Below, in pieces: positions 48,402 through 57,142 of a stretch of 64,000 bases of DNA; the stretch's first letter is position 1, and the number at the start of each line of letters is the position of its first letter. The translations under genes and the position numbers were made by a program. Under the pieces are notes generated by a model. That model made no database searches. It was not told the DNA's origin and saw only the letters and a list, made by a program, of their open reading frames with translations. Location: NCBI RefSeq assembly GCF_900107685.1, contig NZ_FNRQ01000002.1:248001-312000 (forward strand), written 5' to 3'. The stretch comes from Paraburkholderia sartisoli (GTDB lineage Bacteria; Pseudomonadota; Gammaproteobacteria; Burkholderiales; Burkholderiaceae).

Positions 48402-49403
48402 TCACAGCAACCCGAAGCCGGCCAGCGCGGCCTTCACCTGTTGCAGCGTCGGCGGCTGGCCGGCCGTGCTGAGGTTGACGACGTTCGGCGACCAGTAGCC
48501 GCCCGTGCGCCACGCGGTGGCGAAATTGTACAACTCGACTGTCGGCCGTTTCAGGGCCGCCGCGATGTGAACAAGACCTGTGTCAACCCCAACGGTCGCC
48601 GCCGCGCCGTCAATGAGGCCCACCACCGCCGGCAGCGAGAGCTTCGGCGGCACGACCGCCGCCGCGCCGAATTCGCGTGCGAGCCGCTCGCTCGTCTCGC
48701 GTTCGGCGTCGCTACCCCACGGCAGCACGAGCGAGACGCCGCGCCGCACGAGCGCCTGGCCCAGCTCGATCCACGCGGCGTCGGGCCATTGCTTGTCGGC
48801 GCGCGAGGTCGCATGCACGAACACGACGTACGGCACCGGCAGGTTCAGCCCGAGCGCGGATATCGCCAGCGCGGCTTGCCGCGTGTCGAGGCCGAAGTCG
48901 ATGTGGTCGGTCGGTTGCGGCGCGGGTTCGCCGAGCGCGGCCGCCACCAGCTGGCGCGTGCGCTCGACCACGTGCGTGCGCGGCGCGATCGGCACGCGCC
49001 GGTCGTAAAAGAAGCGCACCGGCCATTCGAAGCCGGCGCCGTCGGTACGGTTCGCGAGGCCCGTGAGCGGCCCGCGTGCCCAGCTCGCGACCCACGCGGT
49101 CTTGATGAGCCCCTGGCAGTCGATCACGAGATCGTATTTCTCCGCGGCCAGCGCGCGGCGAAACGCGCCGATCTCGCGCCAGTTGTCGAGCGAAAACAGG
49201 CGCTTGCGCCAGCGACGCAGCGAAAACGGAATTGCACGGCGCACGCCGTGGACGAGTTGCACCAGCTCGATAAAACTCTCTTCGACGAGCCAGTCGATCT
49301 GCGCCTCGGGATACCGGCGAAGAATATCGGCAATCACCGGCATGTTGTGGACGACGTCGCCCAGCGACGACACCCGCACGATCAGTATCTTGTGTACGCT
49401 CAA
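48402..49403 (-). CDS. waaC: LPS heptosyltransferase I
   Basis: A 333-residue GT9 enzyme that adds the first L-glycero-D-manno-heptose to Kdo2-lipid A. It starts MSVHKILIVRVSSLGDVVHN, has the family ASWARGPLTGLANRTDG region, and the ADP-binding segment GVDTGLVHIAAALKRPTVEL in the C-terminal domain. It is on the same strand as kdoO and waaA, 144 bases upstream of kdoO. Confidence 0.95.
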   Translation of the reverse strand: MSVHKILIVRVSSLGDVVHNMPVIADILRRYPEAQIDWLVEESFIELVQLVHGVRRAIPFSLRRWRKRLFSLDNWREIGAFRRALAAEKYDLVIDCQGLIKTAWVASWARGPLTGLANRTDGAGFEWPVRFFYDRRVPIAPRTHVVERTRQLVAAALGEPAPQPTDHIDFGLDTRQAALAISALGLNLPVPYVVFVHATSRADKQWPDAAWIELGQALVRRGVSLVLPWGSDAERETSERLAREFGAAAVVPPKLSLPAVVGLIDGAAATVGVDTGLVHIAAALKRPTVELYNFATAWRTGGYWSPNVVNLSTAGQPPTLQQVKAALAGFGLL

Positions 49404-49535
49404 GTGGCAATTGCCGGCAAACCGGCTCGAAGATGCGTGAATGGGACGGCAATTCTATCGCGACCGGCACTATTTCCGGGATAAGTCGCGTGCGAACGTC
49501 CGGATGGGCGCGCGGACCCGCGCTGGCAGACCATA

Positions 49536-49573
49536 TAAAAACGCGGCGCAATGGCTCCCGCCACGCGCCGCGT
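49536..49573 (-). terminator. Rho-independent terminator after phosphomannomutase
   Basis: Read on the minus strand, a 9-base stem (acgcggcgc / gcgccgcgt) with a 15-base loop is followed by five T residues and TATAT. It lies 60 bases after the phosphomannomutase stop and before waaC. Confidence 0.75.
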
Positions 49574-49633
49574 CCGACGGCGGTGTCATCGCGGAAGGGG
49601 TGCAACCCAACCGCGATGCCGCCCGTCTGACCG

Positions 49634-51028
49634 TTAAAACGGCAATTTTGCGTCCGGCTTCGCCGCGAGAATCACGCGGCGGAAGTCTTCCTGAATCCGC
49701 TTCAATGCCGCGTCGTTATCCGCCTCGAAGCGCATCACGACGACCGGCGTCGTGTTCGACGAGCGCGCGAGACCGAAGCCGTCCGGATACTCGACGCGCA
49801 GGCCGTCGATCTTCACGACGTCGTCGGCGCCGGTGAACCGCGCGTTTTCCTGCAGACGCGCGATGAGTTCGAAGTTCTCGCCCTCTTCGAGCTTCAGTTG
49901 CAGCTCCGGCGTGGAGTGCGAATTCGGCAGGCTGTTGAGGAGCTTGCTCGGGTCCTTCACGCGCGAGAGGATTTCGAGCAGACGCGCGCCGGTGTACAGG
50001 CCGTCGTCGAAACCATACCAGCGGTCCTTGAAGAACACGTGGCCACTCATTTCGCCCGCGAGTGGCGCGCCGGTTTCACGCAGCTTCGCCTTCACGAGCG
50101 AGTGGCCCGTCTTCCACATCAGCGGCTCGCCGCCCTTCTCGCGCACCCACTTCGCGAGATTGCGCGTGCATTTCACGTCGTAGATGATCTGCGCGCCCTT
50201 GTTGCGCGACAGGACTTCTTCAGCGAACAGCATCAGCTGGCGGTCCGGATAGATGATCTCGCCGTCTTTCGTGACGACGCCCAGACGGTCGCCGTCGCCG
50301 TCGAACGCGAAGCCGATTTCCGCGTCCGTTTCCTTCAGCGCGCGGATCACGTCCTGCAGGTTTTCCGGGTGCGCCGGGTCCGGGTGATGGTTCGGGAAGT
50401 TGCCGTCGATCTCCGTGAACAACTCCACGAGTTCGCAGCCGAGCTTCTTGAAGAGCTTCGGCGCGAGGTCGCCCGCCACGCCGTTGCCCGTGTCGACGAC
50501 GATCTTCAGCGGACGCGCGAGCTTGATGTCGCTGACGATACGCTCGAGGTACGCGTCGGCGATGTCGTATTCGGTATAGGTGCCGCTGCCTTCGGCGAAG
50601 TTTTCGTCGACGATGCGCTGATGCAGCGCGAGAATCTGCTCGCCATAGATGGCCGCGCCGCGCAGCACCATCTTGAAGCCGTTGTAATCGGGCGGATTGT
50701 GGCTGCCGGTCACGACGATGCACGAATCGACGCGACGCTCGCCGCCGGCGAGCTCGAGCGGCACGCTGGCCGCGAAATAGCCGACGGGCGTCGGCACCAT
50801 GCCGACGTTCACGACGTCGACGCCGGCCGCGCGCAGGCCGTCCGAGAGTGCCGCGACGAGATCCGGACCGGACAGGCGTCCGTCACGCGCGACCACGACG
50901 GCGTCGCCGCCCTGCGCACGCACTTCGCTGCCGAACGCGCGGCCGATCGAGCGGGCCGCGTCGGTGTCGAGCGTCTTGCCGATCACGCCGCGAATGTCAT
51001 AGGCCTTGAAAATCGATTTGGAGATCAT
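49634..51028 (-). CDS. manB: Phosphomannomutase/phosphoglucomutase
   Basis: A 464-residue alpha-D-phosphohexomutase (AlgC/ManB type) that interconverts 6- and 1-phosphates of mannose or glucose for GDP-mannose and UDP-glucose. The phosphoserine loop VTGSHNPPDYNGFKM, the Mg2+ loop FDGDGDRLGVV and the sugar-binding GEMSGHVFFKDRWYGFDDG are intact. ATG at 51028 has gtgag eight bases upstream; an ATG at 51049 would add seven residues. It is divergent from the flippase gene, with which it likely shares a role in surface polysaccharides. Confidence 0.94.
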   Translation of the reverse strand: MISKSIFKAYDIRGVIGKTLDTDAARSIGRAFGSEVRAQGGDAVVVARDGRLSGPDLVAALSDGLRAAGVDVVNVGMVPTPVGYFAASVPLELAGGERRVDSCIVVTGSHNPPDYNGFKMVLRGAAIYGEQILALHQRIVDENFAEGSGTYTEYDIADAYLERIVSDIKLARPLKIVVDTGNGVAGDLAPKLFKKLGCELVELFTEIDGNFPNHHPDPAHPENLQDVIRALKETDAEIGFAFDGDGDRLGVVTKDGEIIYPDRQLMLFAEEVLSRNKGAQIIYDVKCTRNLAKWVREKGGEPLMWKTGHSLVKAKLRETGAPLAGEMSGHVFFKDRWYGFDDGLYTGARLLEILSRVKDPSKLLNSLPNSHSTPELQLKLEEGENFELIARLQENARFTGADDVVKIDGLRVEYPDGFGLARSSNTTPVVVMRFEADNDAALKRIQEDFRRVILAAKPDAKLPF

Positions 51029-51065
51029 GAATGGCTCACTTGCGTGCAATGGAGAAATTTGACTG

Positions 51066-51123
51066 GCGCGATCCGCTCACCACGACGACCTTCATGATGA
51101 AGCTCGTGATGAGCGGATCGCGC
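51066..51123. repeat. 14-bp inverted repeat with inner palindrome
   Basis: Arms gcgcgatccgctca (51066-51079) and tgagcggatcgcgc (51110-51123) are perfect, and the loop holds a small palindrome, ttcatgatgaa. It sits in the manB/flippase divergent region. It could be a regulatory hairpin or a protein-binding site; no T-run follows, so it is not a plain terminator. Confidence 0.7.
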
Positions 51124-51125
51124 CC

Positions 51126-51157
51126 TTGCCGGAAGCGGTCCGGTTCCAACTTATAAT
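51126..51157 (+). promoter_or_regulatory. Possible sigma-70 promoter for the flippase operon
   Basis: A perfect -10 box tataat (51152-51157) occurs in the 339-base divergent region, about 210 bases before the flippase start. The only -35-like sequence, ttgccg at 51126, has a spacing of 20, which is long. Tentative; no other gene or motif is seen in the rest of 51158-51367. Confidence 0.35.
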
Positions 51158-51367
51158 TGCGGTTTTTCAAACACGCCTTCTGGCGCCTATTCTAATGCTT
51201 AGACGCGTCTCCCTCATAAAGTTGCCACGGCGTGCGACGAGGCGGGCATGCGCTCACGGACCCGTTCCTGTTTCCGTCGGAGCAGGCACGGCGCGTGCTG
51301 AAGGGGCTGCCCGGACCGCGTCACAGTCAGCATCCGGGGTAACCTCGCAGGCACCCTCGGGCGGCGG

Positions 51368-52630
51368 ATGCTGACGCTCAGGCGCTTCGCGAGCCCGGAC
51401 GTCACCCGGGCGTTCGCCAATATCGTCTGGCTGGGTCTCGAACGGCTGACGCAGATCGCCGTCGCGATTGCGATCAGCGGCGTGCTGGCGCGTTATTTCG
51501 GCCCCGACACGTTCGGCAAATGGCAGTACGCCAACACGCTGCTGCTCGTGCTTTCGCCTGTCACATGGGTGTGCGGCGCGGAAATTCTCGTGCCGACCAT
51601 CGTCCATCGTCCGCCCGAACAGCTCGGCACCGTGCTCGGCAGCGCGTTCGTGCTGCGCATCGCGGTTTCCGCCGTCGCGTTGCTGCTGACGTGGGCCGGT
51701 ATCGCCGCGGGCCTGACCGATCCGCTCGTCGGCGCGATGCTCGCCGGGCTCGCGGTCACGATGCTGTTTCGCGAGCCGTTCGTCGGCGTGATCAACGCGT
51801 GGCTGCAAAGCATGACGTACAGCAAGCCACAGTTGCTCACCAGCATGACGACGGCCATCTTCAAGGCCGCGCTCGTCTGGATGCTGGTGCGCGCGGCCAC
51901 GGCGCCCGCGCGTTTCGGCTGGCTGTGGGCGCTGGAATCGGCCGCGATCGGCGCCGTGCTGCTGGTGTATTACATACGCCGGCATGGGGGCCGGCTCGGC
52001 TGGCATCTCGACCGCTCGCTCTTTCGTCACTTCGCGACGGCGGGCACGGTGTTCTGGCTCGGCCTCATCTGCATGTACCTGTTTCTGAAGCTCGACCGGC
52101 TGATGCTCGAACGGACGATCTCGTTTGCCGATCTTGGGCGCTATTCCGCCGCGCAGCAGTTGAACGAAAACTGGATCACGCTCGCGTTGATGCTCGCGCA
52201 GACGCTTGCGCCCGCCTTCGTCTACCGCGTGCAGGACGCCGCCCGCCTGCGCCGCAACATGGTCCGCCTGATGGCGATGACCGCGCTCCTGATGGTGGGC
52301 GGCGCGCTCGTGCTCGACCTGCTGGCCGGTTTCATCATCGGACATGTGTTCGGGCCTTCATATGAAGGCGCGACCGGCATCTTTCGCTGGGCCGTGTGGC
52401 TCTCCGTGCCGGCGGGCATCGAGGCGATCGGCAACCTCGTCGTGCTGAAATATCAGGCGAAATTCGTCTTGCTGTCGAAGTGGCTGCTCGCGCTGGCGGT
52501 GGCTTTCATCGTCAATCTGCTGATGATTCCACGGCTGGGCGCGTATGGCGCGCTCGTCGGCCTCGCGGCCGGCTATCTGGCCGCTGCCGCGGTCAACTTC
52601 TACTACATCGGTTTCAAGCTGCGTTCATGA
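51368..52630 (+). CDS. Wzx-type oligosaccharide flippase
   Basis: A 420-residue polytopic membrane protein of the polysaccharide-exporter (MOP) superfamily with about twelve helices. It starts MLTLRRFASPDVTRAFANIV, and helices alternate with basic loops; the segment RYFGPDTFGKWQYANTLLLV is a typical Wzx N-terminal motif. It probably flips a lipid-linked O-unit or exopolysaccharide repeat unit. Its TGA overlaps the ATG of the next glycosyltransferase gene. Confidence 0.88.
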   Translation: MLTLRRFASPDVTRAFANIVWLGLERLTQIAVAIAISGVLARYFGPDTFGKWQYANTLLLVLSPVTWVCGAEILVPTIVHRPPEQLGTVLGSAFVLRIAVSAVALLLTWAGIAAGLTDPLVGAMLAGLAVTMLFREPFVGVINAWLQSMTYSKPQLLTSMTTAIFKAALVWMLVRAATAPARFGWLWALESAAIGAVLLVYYIRRHGGRLGWHLDRSLFRHFATAGTVFWLGLICMYLFLKLDRLMLERTISFADLGRYSAAQQLNENWITLALMLAQTLAPAFVYRVQDAARLRRNMVRLMAMTALLMVGGALVLDLLAGFIIGHVFGPSYEGATGIFRWAVWLSVPAGIEAIGNLVVLKYQAKFVLLSKWLLALAVAFIVNLLMIPRLGAYGALVGLAAGYLAAAAVNFYYIGFKLRS

Positions 52631-53484
52631 GTTCATCCGTGCCGTTATCCGCTGACCCGACCGCCGGCGCGCCGCGCGTGGGCGCGCTTCGCGACGTCGC
52701 GATCCTGATGCCCGCGTACAACGGCCAGGCCGACGTGGACCGCACGCTCGCCTCGTTCAACGAGGACGCACCCGTCCATGCGCTCATCGTCGACGACGGC
52801 AGCACGCCGCCGATCGTCGCGCCGACGATCGCGAACATGTCGATCGAAGTGCTGCGCATGCCGGAGAACGGCGGCATCGAACGTGCGTTGCAGACGGGCA
52901 TCGACGCGCTCGCCGAACGCGGCTTTCGCTACGCCGCGCGCATCGACGCGGGCGATCTCACGGTGCCGCACCGGCTCGCGAAACAGCGCGCGCATCTCGA
53001 AGCGCATCCACGGGTTGCCGGCCTCGGCATGTGGGCGCAGGTGGTCACGCGCAAAGGCACGCCGGTCTTCATGCTGAGGCCGCCCGCCGAGCCGCGGGCG
53101 ATCCGCCGCATCCGTTTTCTGCGCGGCTGCTTCGTGCATCCTTCGATGATGCTGCGCATCGACGCCGTGCGCGCCGTCGGCAACTATCGCGCACTCTATC
53201 GTTCGGCGGAAGACCTCGACCTGTTCCTGCGCCTGATGGACCGCTACGAGTGCGCGAATCTCGCCGAACTGGGCCTCTATTACGAACTGAACGAAGGCGG
53301 CATCAGCGCGACGAAACGTCACCAGCAGATCGCCTCGACGCTCAGGCTGCAACTGCATTATTTCAACGCGGCGAACGTGTACGACTGGCTCGGTCTTGCC
53401 AAGAACCTGCTGCATTTCGTGACACCCTATAGCGTTTTGCAGCGGATCAAACGCACGCTGTTCGCCCCGCGCGCGCAACGCTGA
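52627..53484 (+). CDS. Family 2 glycosyltransferase
   Basis: A 285-residue GT-A fold enzyme with VAILMPAYNGQADVDRTLAS, LIVDDGSTPPIVAPT and an acidic motif at ARIDAGDLTVPHRLAKQ in place of a plain DXD. It is soluble or peripheral, with no membrane helix. ATG at 52627 overlaps the flippase stop. It likely adds a sugar to the same surface glycan; donor and linkage unknown. Confidence 0.88.
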   Translation: MSSSVPLSADPTAGAPRVGALRDVAILMPAYNGQADVDRTLASFNEDAPVHALIVDDGSTPPIVAPTIANMSIEVLRMPENGGIERALQTGIDALAERGFRYAARIDAGDLTVPHRLAKQRAHLEAHPRVAGLGMWAQVVTRKGTPVFMLRPPAEPRAIRRIRFLRGCFVHPSMMLRIDAVRAVGNYRALYRSAEDLDLFLRLMDRYECANLAELGLYYELNEGGISATKRHQQIASTLRLQLHYFNAANVYDWLGLAKNLLHFVTPYSVLQRIKRTLFAPRAQR

Positions 53485-53541
53485 ACCGCACGGAAAGCAG
53501 TTTCCCTTTAACGACATTCCACGCCCTATCGCGAACCCCGC

Positions 53542-54690
53542 ATGAAGCCTTTCCTGGAGTCAGGTAACACGTTGCGCATCAGCCTTGTCTGCAACACGGC
53601 GTGGGCGATCTATACGTATCGTCAGGGGTTGATCCGCATGCTCGTCGAGAAGGGCGTCGACGTGACCGTGATCGCGCCGCGCGACCGCACGTTCGACCTC
53701 CTCACGCAGATGGGCTGCCGCTGCATCGACCTGCCGGTGGCATCGAAAGGCACGAGCCCGCGCGACGACCTGCGCACGCTGTGGGCGCTCTATCGTCACT
53801 ACCGGACGATTCGCCCGGACGTCGTGTTTCACTATACGATCAAGCCGAATATCTACGGATCGGTCGCGGCGAAACTGGCGGGCGTGGCGTCGGTTGCGGT
53901 CACAACGGGGCTTGGCTACGTTTTCATCCAGCAAAGCCGCGCGGCGCAAGTTGCGAAAAAACTGTACCGTTTCGCTTTCCGCTTCCCGCGCGAGATCTGG
54001 TTTCTCAATCGCGACGACGAAGCCGCGTTCCTCGACCAGAAGCTGCTGGTACACCCTGAGCGCGCGCGTCTGCTGCACGGCGAAGGTGTCGATCTCGACC
54101 AGTTTGCGTTCACGCCGCTCGCGGAGCGGGCGCATTTCACGTTCGTGCTGATCGGGCGCCTGCTGTGGGACAAGGGCGTCGGCGAATATGTCGAAGCCGC
54201 GCGCCAGTTGCGCGCGCGTTACCCGCATGCGCGCTTTTTGCTGCTCGGGCCGGTTGGCGTGGATAATCCCAGCGCGATCACGCGGGCGGAAGTCGACGCA
54301 TGGCAGCGCGAAGGCGTGGTGACCTACGCGGGCGAGGCGCACGATGTGCGGCCTTTTATCGCCGATGCCGACTGCGTCGTTCTGCCGTCGTATCGCGAGG
54401 GCGTGCCGCGCACGCTGATGGAAGCGTCGGCGATGGGCCGGCCGATCGTCGCCACCGACGTGCCGGGTTGCCGCGAAGTGGTCGCCGACGGCGTGAACGG
54501 ATTGCTGTGCGAGGTGAAGAGCGCGGAGAGTCTCACCGCGAAACTCGCACGGATGCTCGACATGAGCGGCGAGGAACGCCGCGCGATGGGCGAACGCGGC
54601 CGCAAGAAAGTCGCGGCGGAATTCGACGAGCGGGTTGTCGTCGAACGATATAAAGACCTGTTGCACACCTTGACGGGCGTTTCACTTTAA
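53542..54690 (+). CDS. Family 4 glycosyltransferase
   Basis: A 382-residue GT-B enzyme. The N-terminal domain starts ISLVCNTAWAIYTYRQGLIR and the C-terminal nucleotide-binding domain has FVLIGRLLWDKGVGEYVEAA and the GT4 EX7E motif in SYREGVPRTLMEASAMG. It resembles the PglA/WbpX-like group that extends lipid-linked sugars. Part of the flippase-GT2-GT4-galE operon, 57 bases after the GT2 gene. Confidence 0.9.
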   Translation: MKPFLESGNTLRISLVCNTAWAIYTYRQGLIRMLVEKGVDVTVIAPRDRTFDLLTQMGCRCIDLPVASKGTSPRDDLRTLWALYRHYRTIRPDVVFHYTIKPNIYGSVAAKLAGVASVAVTTGLGYVFIQQSRAAQVAKKLYRFAFRFPREIWFLNRDDEAAFLDQKLLVHPERARLLHGEGVDLDQFAFTPLAERAHFTFVLIGRLLWDKGVGEYVEAARQLRARYPHARFLLLGPVGVDNPSAITRAEVDAWQREGVVTYAGEAHDVRPFIADADCVVLPSYREGVPRTLMEASAMGRPIVATDVPGCREVVADGVNGLLCEVKSAESLTAKLARMLDMSGEERRAMGERGRKKVAAEFDERVVVERYKDLLHTLTGVSL

Positions 54691-54701
54691 CGGAGCAAAG
54701 C

Positions 54702-55739
54702 ATGTCTGCAACAAACGCGAAAGGCACGATCCTGGTGACAGGCGGAGCGGGTTTCATCGGCTCACATACGTGCGTCGAATTGTTGAACGGCGGCTATGAC
54801 GTGGTCGTCATCGACAACCTCGTGAACAGCCGTCCCGAGTCGCTGAAGCGCGTGGAGCGAATCACCGGCAGGACGCTCGCGTTCCATGAAGCGGACGCGC
54901 GCGACGAAGCGGCGCTCAAGCGCATTTTCGACGCACATCCGGTTACGGCGGCGATCCACTTCGCGGCGCTCAAGGCGGTGGGCGAATCGGTGGCAAAGCC
55001 GATCGAGTACTACCGCAACAACGTCGACAGCCTGCTCGTGCTGCTCGACGTGATGCGTCAGCGCGACGTGAAGCAATTCGTGTTCAGTTCGTCCGCGACC
55101 GTGTATGGCGTGCCGGAAAGCTCGCCGATCGACGAATCGTTTCCGCTTTCCGCGACGAATCCGTATGGGCAATCGAAGCTCATCGCGGAACAGGTGCTGC
55201 GCGATCTCGAAGTCTCCGATCCTTCCTGGCGCATCGCGACGCTGCGCTATTTCAATCCGGTCGGCGCACATGAGAGCGGCCTGATCGGCGAAGATCCCGC
55301 CGGCGTTCCGAACAACCTGATGCCGTACGTCGCGCAGGTCGCGGTCGGCAAGCTCGAAAAGCTGCGCGTGTTCGGCGGCGATTACGACACGCCCGATGGC
55401 ACCGGCGTACGCGACTACATTCACGTGGTCGATCTCGCGCGCGGGCACCTTGCGGCGCTCGACGCGCTGGTGAAGCACGATGCGAGCTTCGTCGTGAACC
55501 TCGGTACGGGCCAGGGGTATAGCGTGCTGGATGTGGTGCATGCGTTTGAAAAGGCGTCGGGCAAGCCTGTGCCTTATGAAATCGTCGCGCGCCGGCCTGG
55601 CGACGTCGCGCAGTGTTTCGCCAATCCGGTTGCCGCGGAAAAGCTGCTCAGATGGCGCGCGCAGTTCGGCATCGAGCGGATGTGTGCGGACCACTGGCGC
55701 TGGCAGTCGACGAATCCGAAGGGGTTTGACGCGGCGTAG
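54702..55739 (+). CDS. galE: UDP-glucose 4-epimerase
   Basis: A 345-residue extended SDR epimerase interconverting UDP-glucose and UDP-galactose (or the N-acetyl forms). It has the NAD motif VTGGAGFIGSHTCVELL, the SSATVYG segment, and the catalytic Tyr and Lys in NPYGQSKLIAEQVL. A gagcaaagc ribosome site precedes ATG. It supplies galactose-type sugars for the glycosyltransferases upstream, 11 bases away. The last 200 bases are G+T-rich. Confidence 0.95.
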   Translation: MSATNAKGTILVTGGAGFIGSHTCVELLNGGYDVVVIDNLVNSRPESLKRVERITGRTLAFHEADARDEAALKRIFDAHPVTAAIHFAALKAVGESVAKPIEYYRNNVDSLLVLLDVMRQRDVKQFVFSSSATVYGVPESSPIDESFPLSATNPYGQSKLIAEQVLRDLEVSDPSWRIATLRYFNPVGAHESGLIGEDPAGVPNNLMPYVAQVAVGKLEKLRVFGGDYDTPDGTGVRDYIHVVDLARGHLAALDALVKHDASFVVNLGTGQGYSVLDVVHAFEKASGKPVPYEIVARRPGDVAQCFANPVAAEKLLRWRAQFGIERMCADHWRWQSTNPKGFDAA

Positions 55740-55765
55740 GTGCGCGCGACGGCACTGTCGGGTTG

Positions 55766-56062
55766 TTATACGTGACGCACGTGTTTGTCAAAGCGGCTGC
55801 CCGGCTGAACCACCGCGCCGGGCACAGTCATCAACCGGCCGGGGAGCGCGAGCGTCGCATGCGCGGCTTTCGCGCTCCGAAACGCGCCCCGAAACGCGCC
55901 CGGCAATTGCTCTCCTGCTTCGGGCCCATCCGCCGACATTTCACGCTCAAGCGGCATCTGCTGCGCGCTTCACTTTATCTTTATCGCAAACACCTCGCGA
56001 CGCGATTCGTCTCGTGGCACAACATCACTGAAGTCACCCGGAATCCGTCCGATGCGGTCTGA
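55766..56062 (+). pseudogene. C-terminal remnant of a DDE transposase (IS6-like)
   Basis: The open frame encodes HRAGHSHQPAGERERRMRGF and RHLLRASLYLYRKHLATRF, which recall the conserved end of IS6-type DDE transposases in proteobacteria: an NRAENSH-(Q/R)PTR-RER-M-F pattern followed by a FL...F...RH segment. The catalytic domain is missing and the first residues show no similarity. The frame runs to 56062 and overlaps the end of the convergent LysR gene by about 29 bases. I read it as an IS scar at the boundary between the surface-glycan genes and the accessory region. No terminal repeats found. Confidence 0.65.
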
Positions 56063-57011
56063 AGGCTGCGGCTCCCTGCCGTCTTTGCGCCTCAGTCTCG
56101 ACAAGTTGAAGCCGGATTGACTGCTGCGCTGCCCAGACCGCAAAGGCCTCGATGACCGCCTGCCGCGGATGATGGCTCATCGAGACAACGTAAAAGCCGT
56201 ATCCTGGCAGCGACAACGGATGCGCCTTGACGAGCGTTCCACACTTCAACTCCTGGCTCACCACGACGTCGCTGCAGATTGCGATCCCCTGCCCCGCGAC
56301 CACGGCGTCGATGGCGTGCAGTTCCTCCCGAAAGCTAAGTGCCCACGCCTTTTCGGTTACCGTCAGACCCGGGTCGATCATGCCCGCGGTCGCGAGCCAT
56401 TGTTGCCAGGTCGGAGCCTGCGGATCGCGGTTCATCCAGTCGAAATGAATCAGGGGAAATCGCAGCAGATCCGATGCACGCTCGATCGCGCGGCCGTCCT
56501 TCGCAAGCAACGCCGGACTGCAGACCGGGAAAAACGCGTCGCGACAAATCTCCTGTGCGACAAACCCGGCTGGCATGGTTCGCGCATACCGGATCGCCAC
56601 GTCGGCATCGCCCGATCGCAGGTCAACGATCGCATCGGTGCCGATGATTTCCAGCGGGATGTCGGGGTATCGATCCCGCCATTCTGGCAGGCGCGGAACC
56701 AGCCATCGGCTCGCAAACGCGTTGGGGCTCGTCACACGCAGCGGCGGCTGGGCGACCAGGGCTACCGCGCTCACGAGCGCATCGAAACCATTGCGCAACG
56801 CTGGGTACAACCTGGCCCCCGCGCTCGTGAGTACCAGAGGCCGCGGATGCCGCTGAAACAGGCCGTGACCGCACGTTTCCTCCAGCAACCGGATCTGATG
56901 GCTGATGGCCGTGGGCGTCACGTTGAGTTCCACGGCGGCAGCCTTGAAACTGCCAAGCCGGGCAGCAGCCTCAAAGGCCTGGAGAGATCGCAGGGGCGGC
57001 AGCTTTCTCAT
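56034..57011 (-). CDS. LysR-family regulator, GcvA-like
   Basis: A 325-residue LysR regulator of the GcvA/AmpR branch: MRKLPPLRSLQAFEAAARLG at the start, LNVTPTAISHQIRLLEETCG as the helix-turn-helix, then the effector domain (PLRVTSPNAFASRWLVPRL). ATG at 57011 is chosen; the upstream frame is noise. It is divergent from the FAD oxidoreductase gene across 130 bases and may control it. Confidence 0.9.
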   Translation of the reverse strand: MRKLPPLRSLQAFEAAARLGSFKAAAVELNVTPTAISHQIRLLEETCGHGLFQRHPRPLVLTSAGARLYPALRNGFDALVSAVALVAQPPLRVTSPNAFASRWLVPRLPEWRDRYPDIPLEIIGTDAIVDLRSGDADVAIRYARTMPAGFVAQEICRDAFFPVCSPALLAKDGRAIERASDLLRFPLIHFDWMNRDPQAPTWQQWLATAGMIDPGLTVTEKAWALSFREELHAIDAVVAGQGIAICSDVVVSQELKCGTLVKAHPLSLPGYGFYVVSMSHHPRQAVIEAFAVWAAQQSIRLQLVETEAQRRQGAAAFRPHRTDSG

Positions 57012-57142
57012 TGAGGTAGATGAGCTTTCCTCATCTGGCAGCTGAATTCTTTGATTTTGCCATGCGACAGGCGCGTGTGACACGATATTCCCAAAGGGAC
57101 GGGGCTGACCGCTCCCCTGTCGGAATAAGTGGAGGCAAGTCG

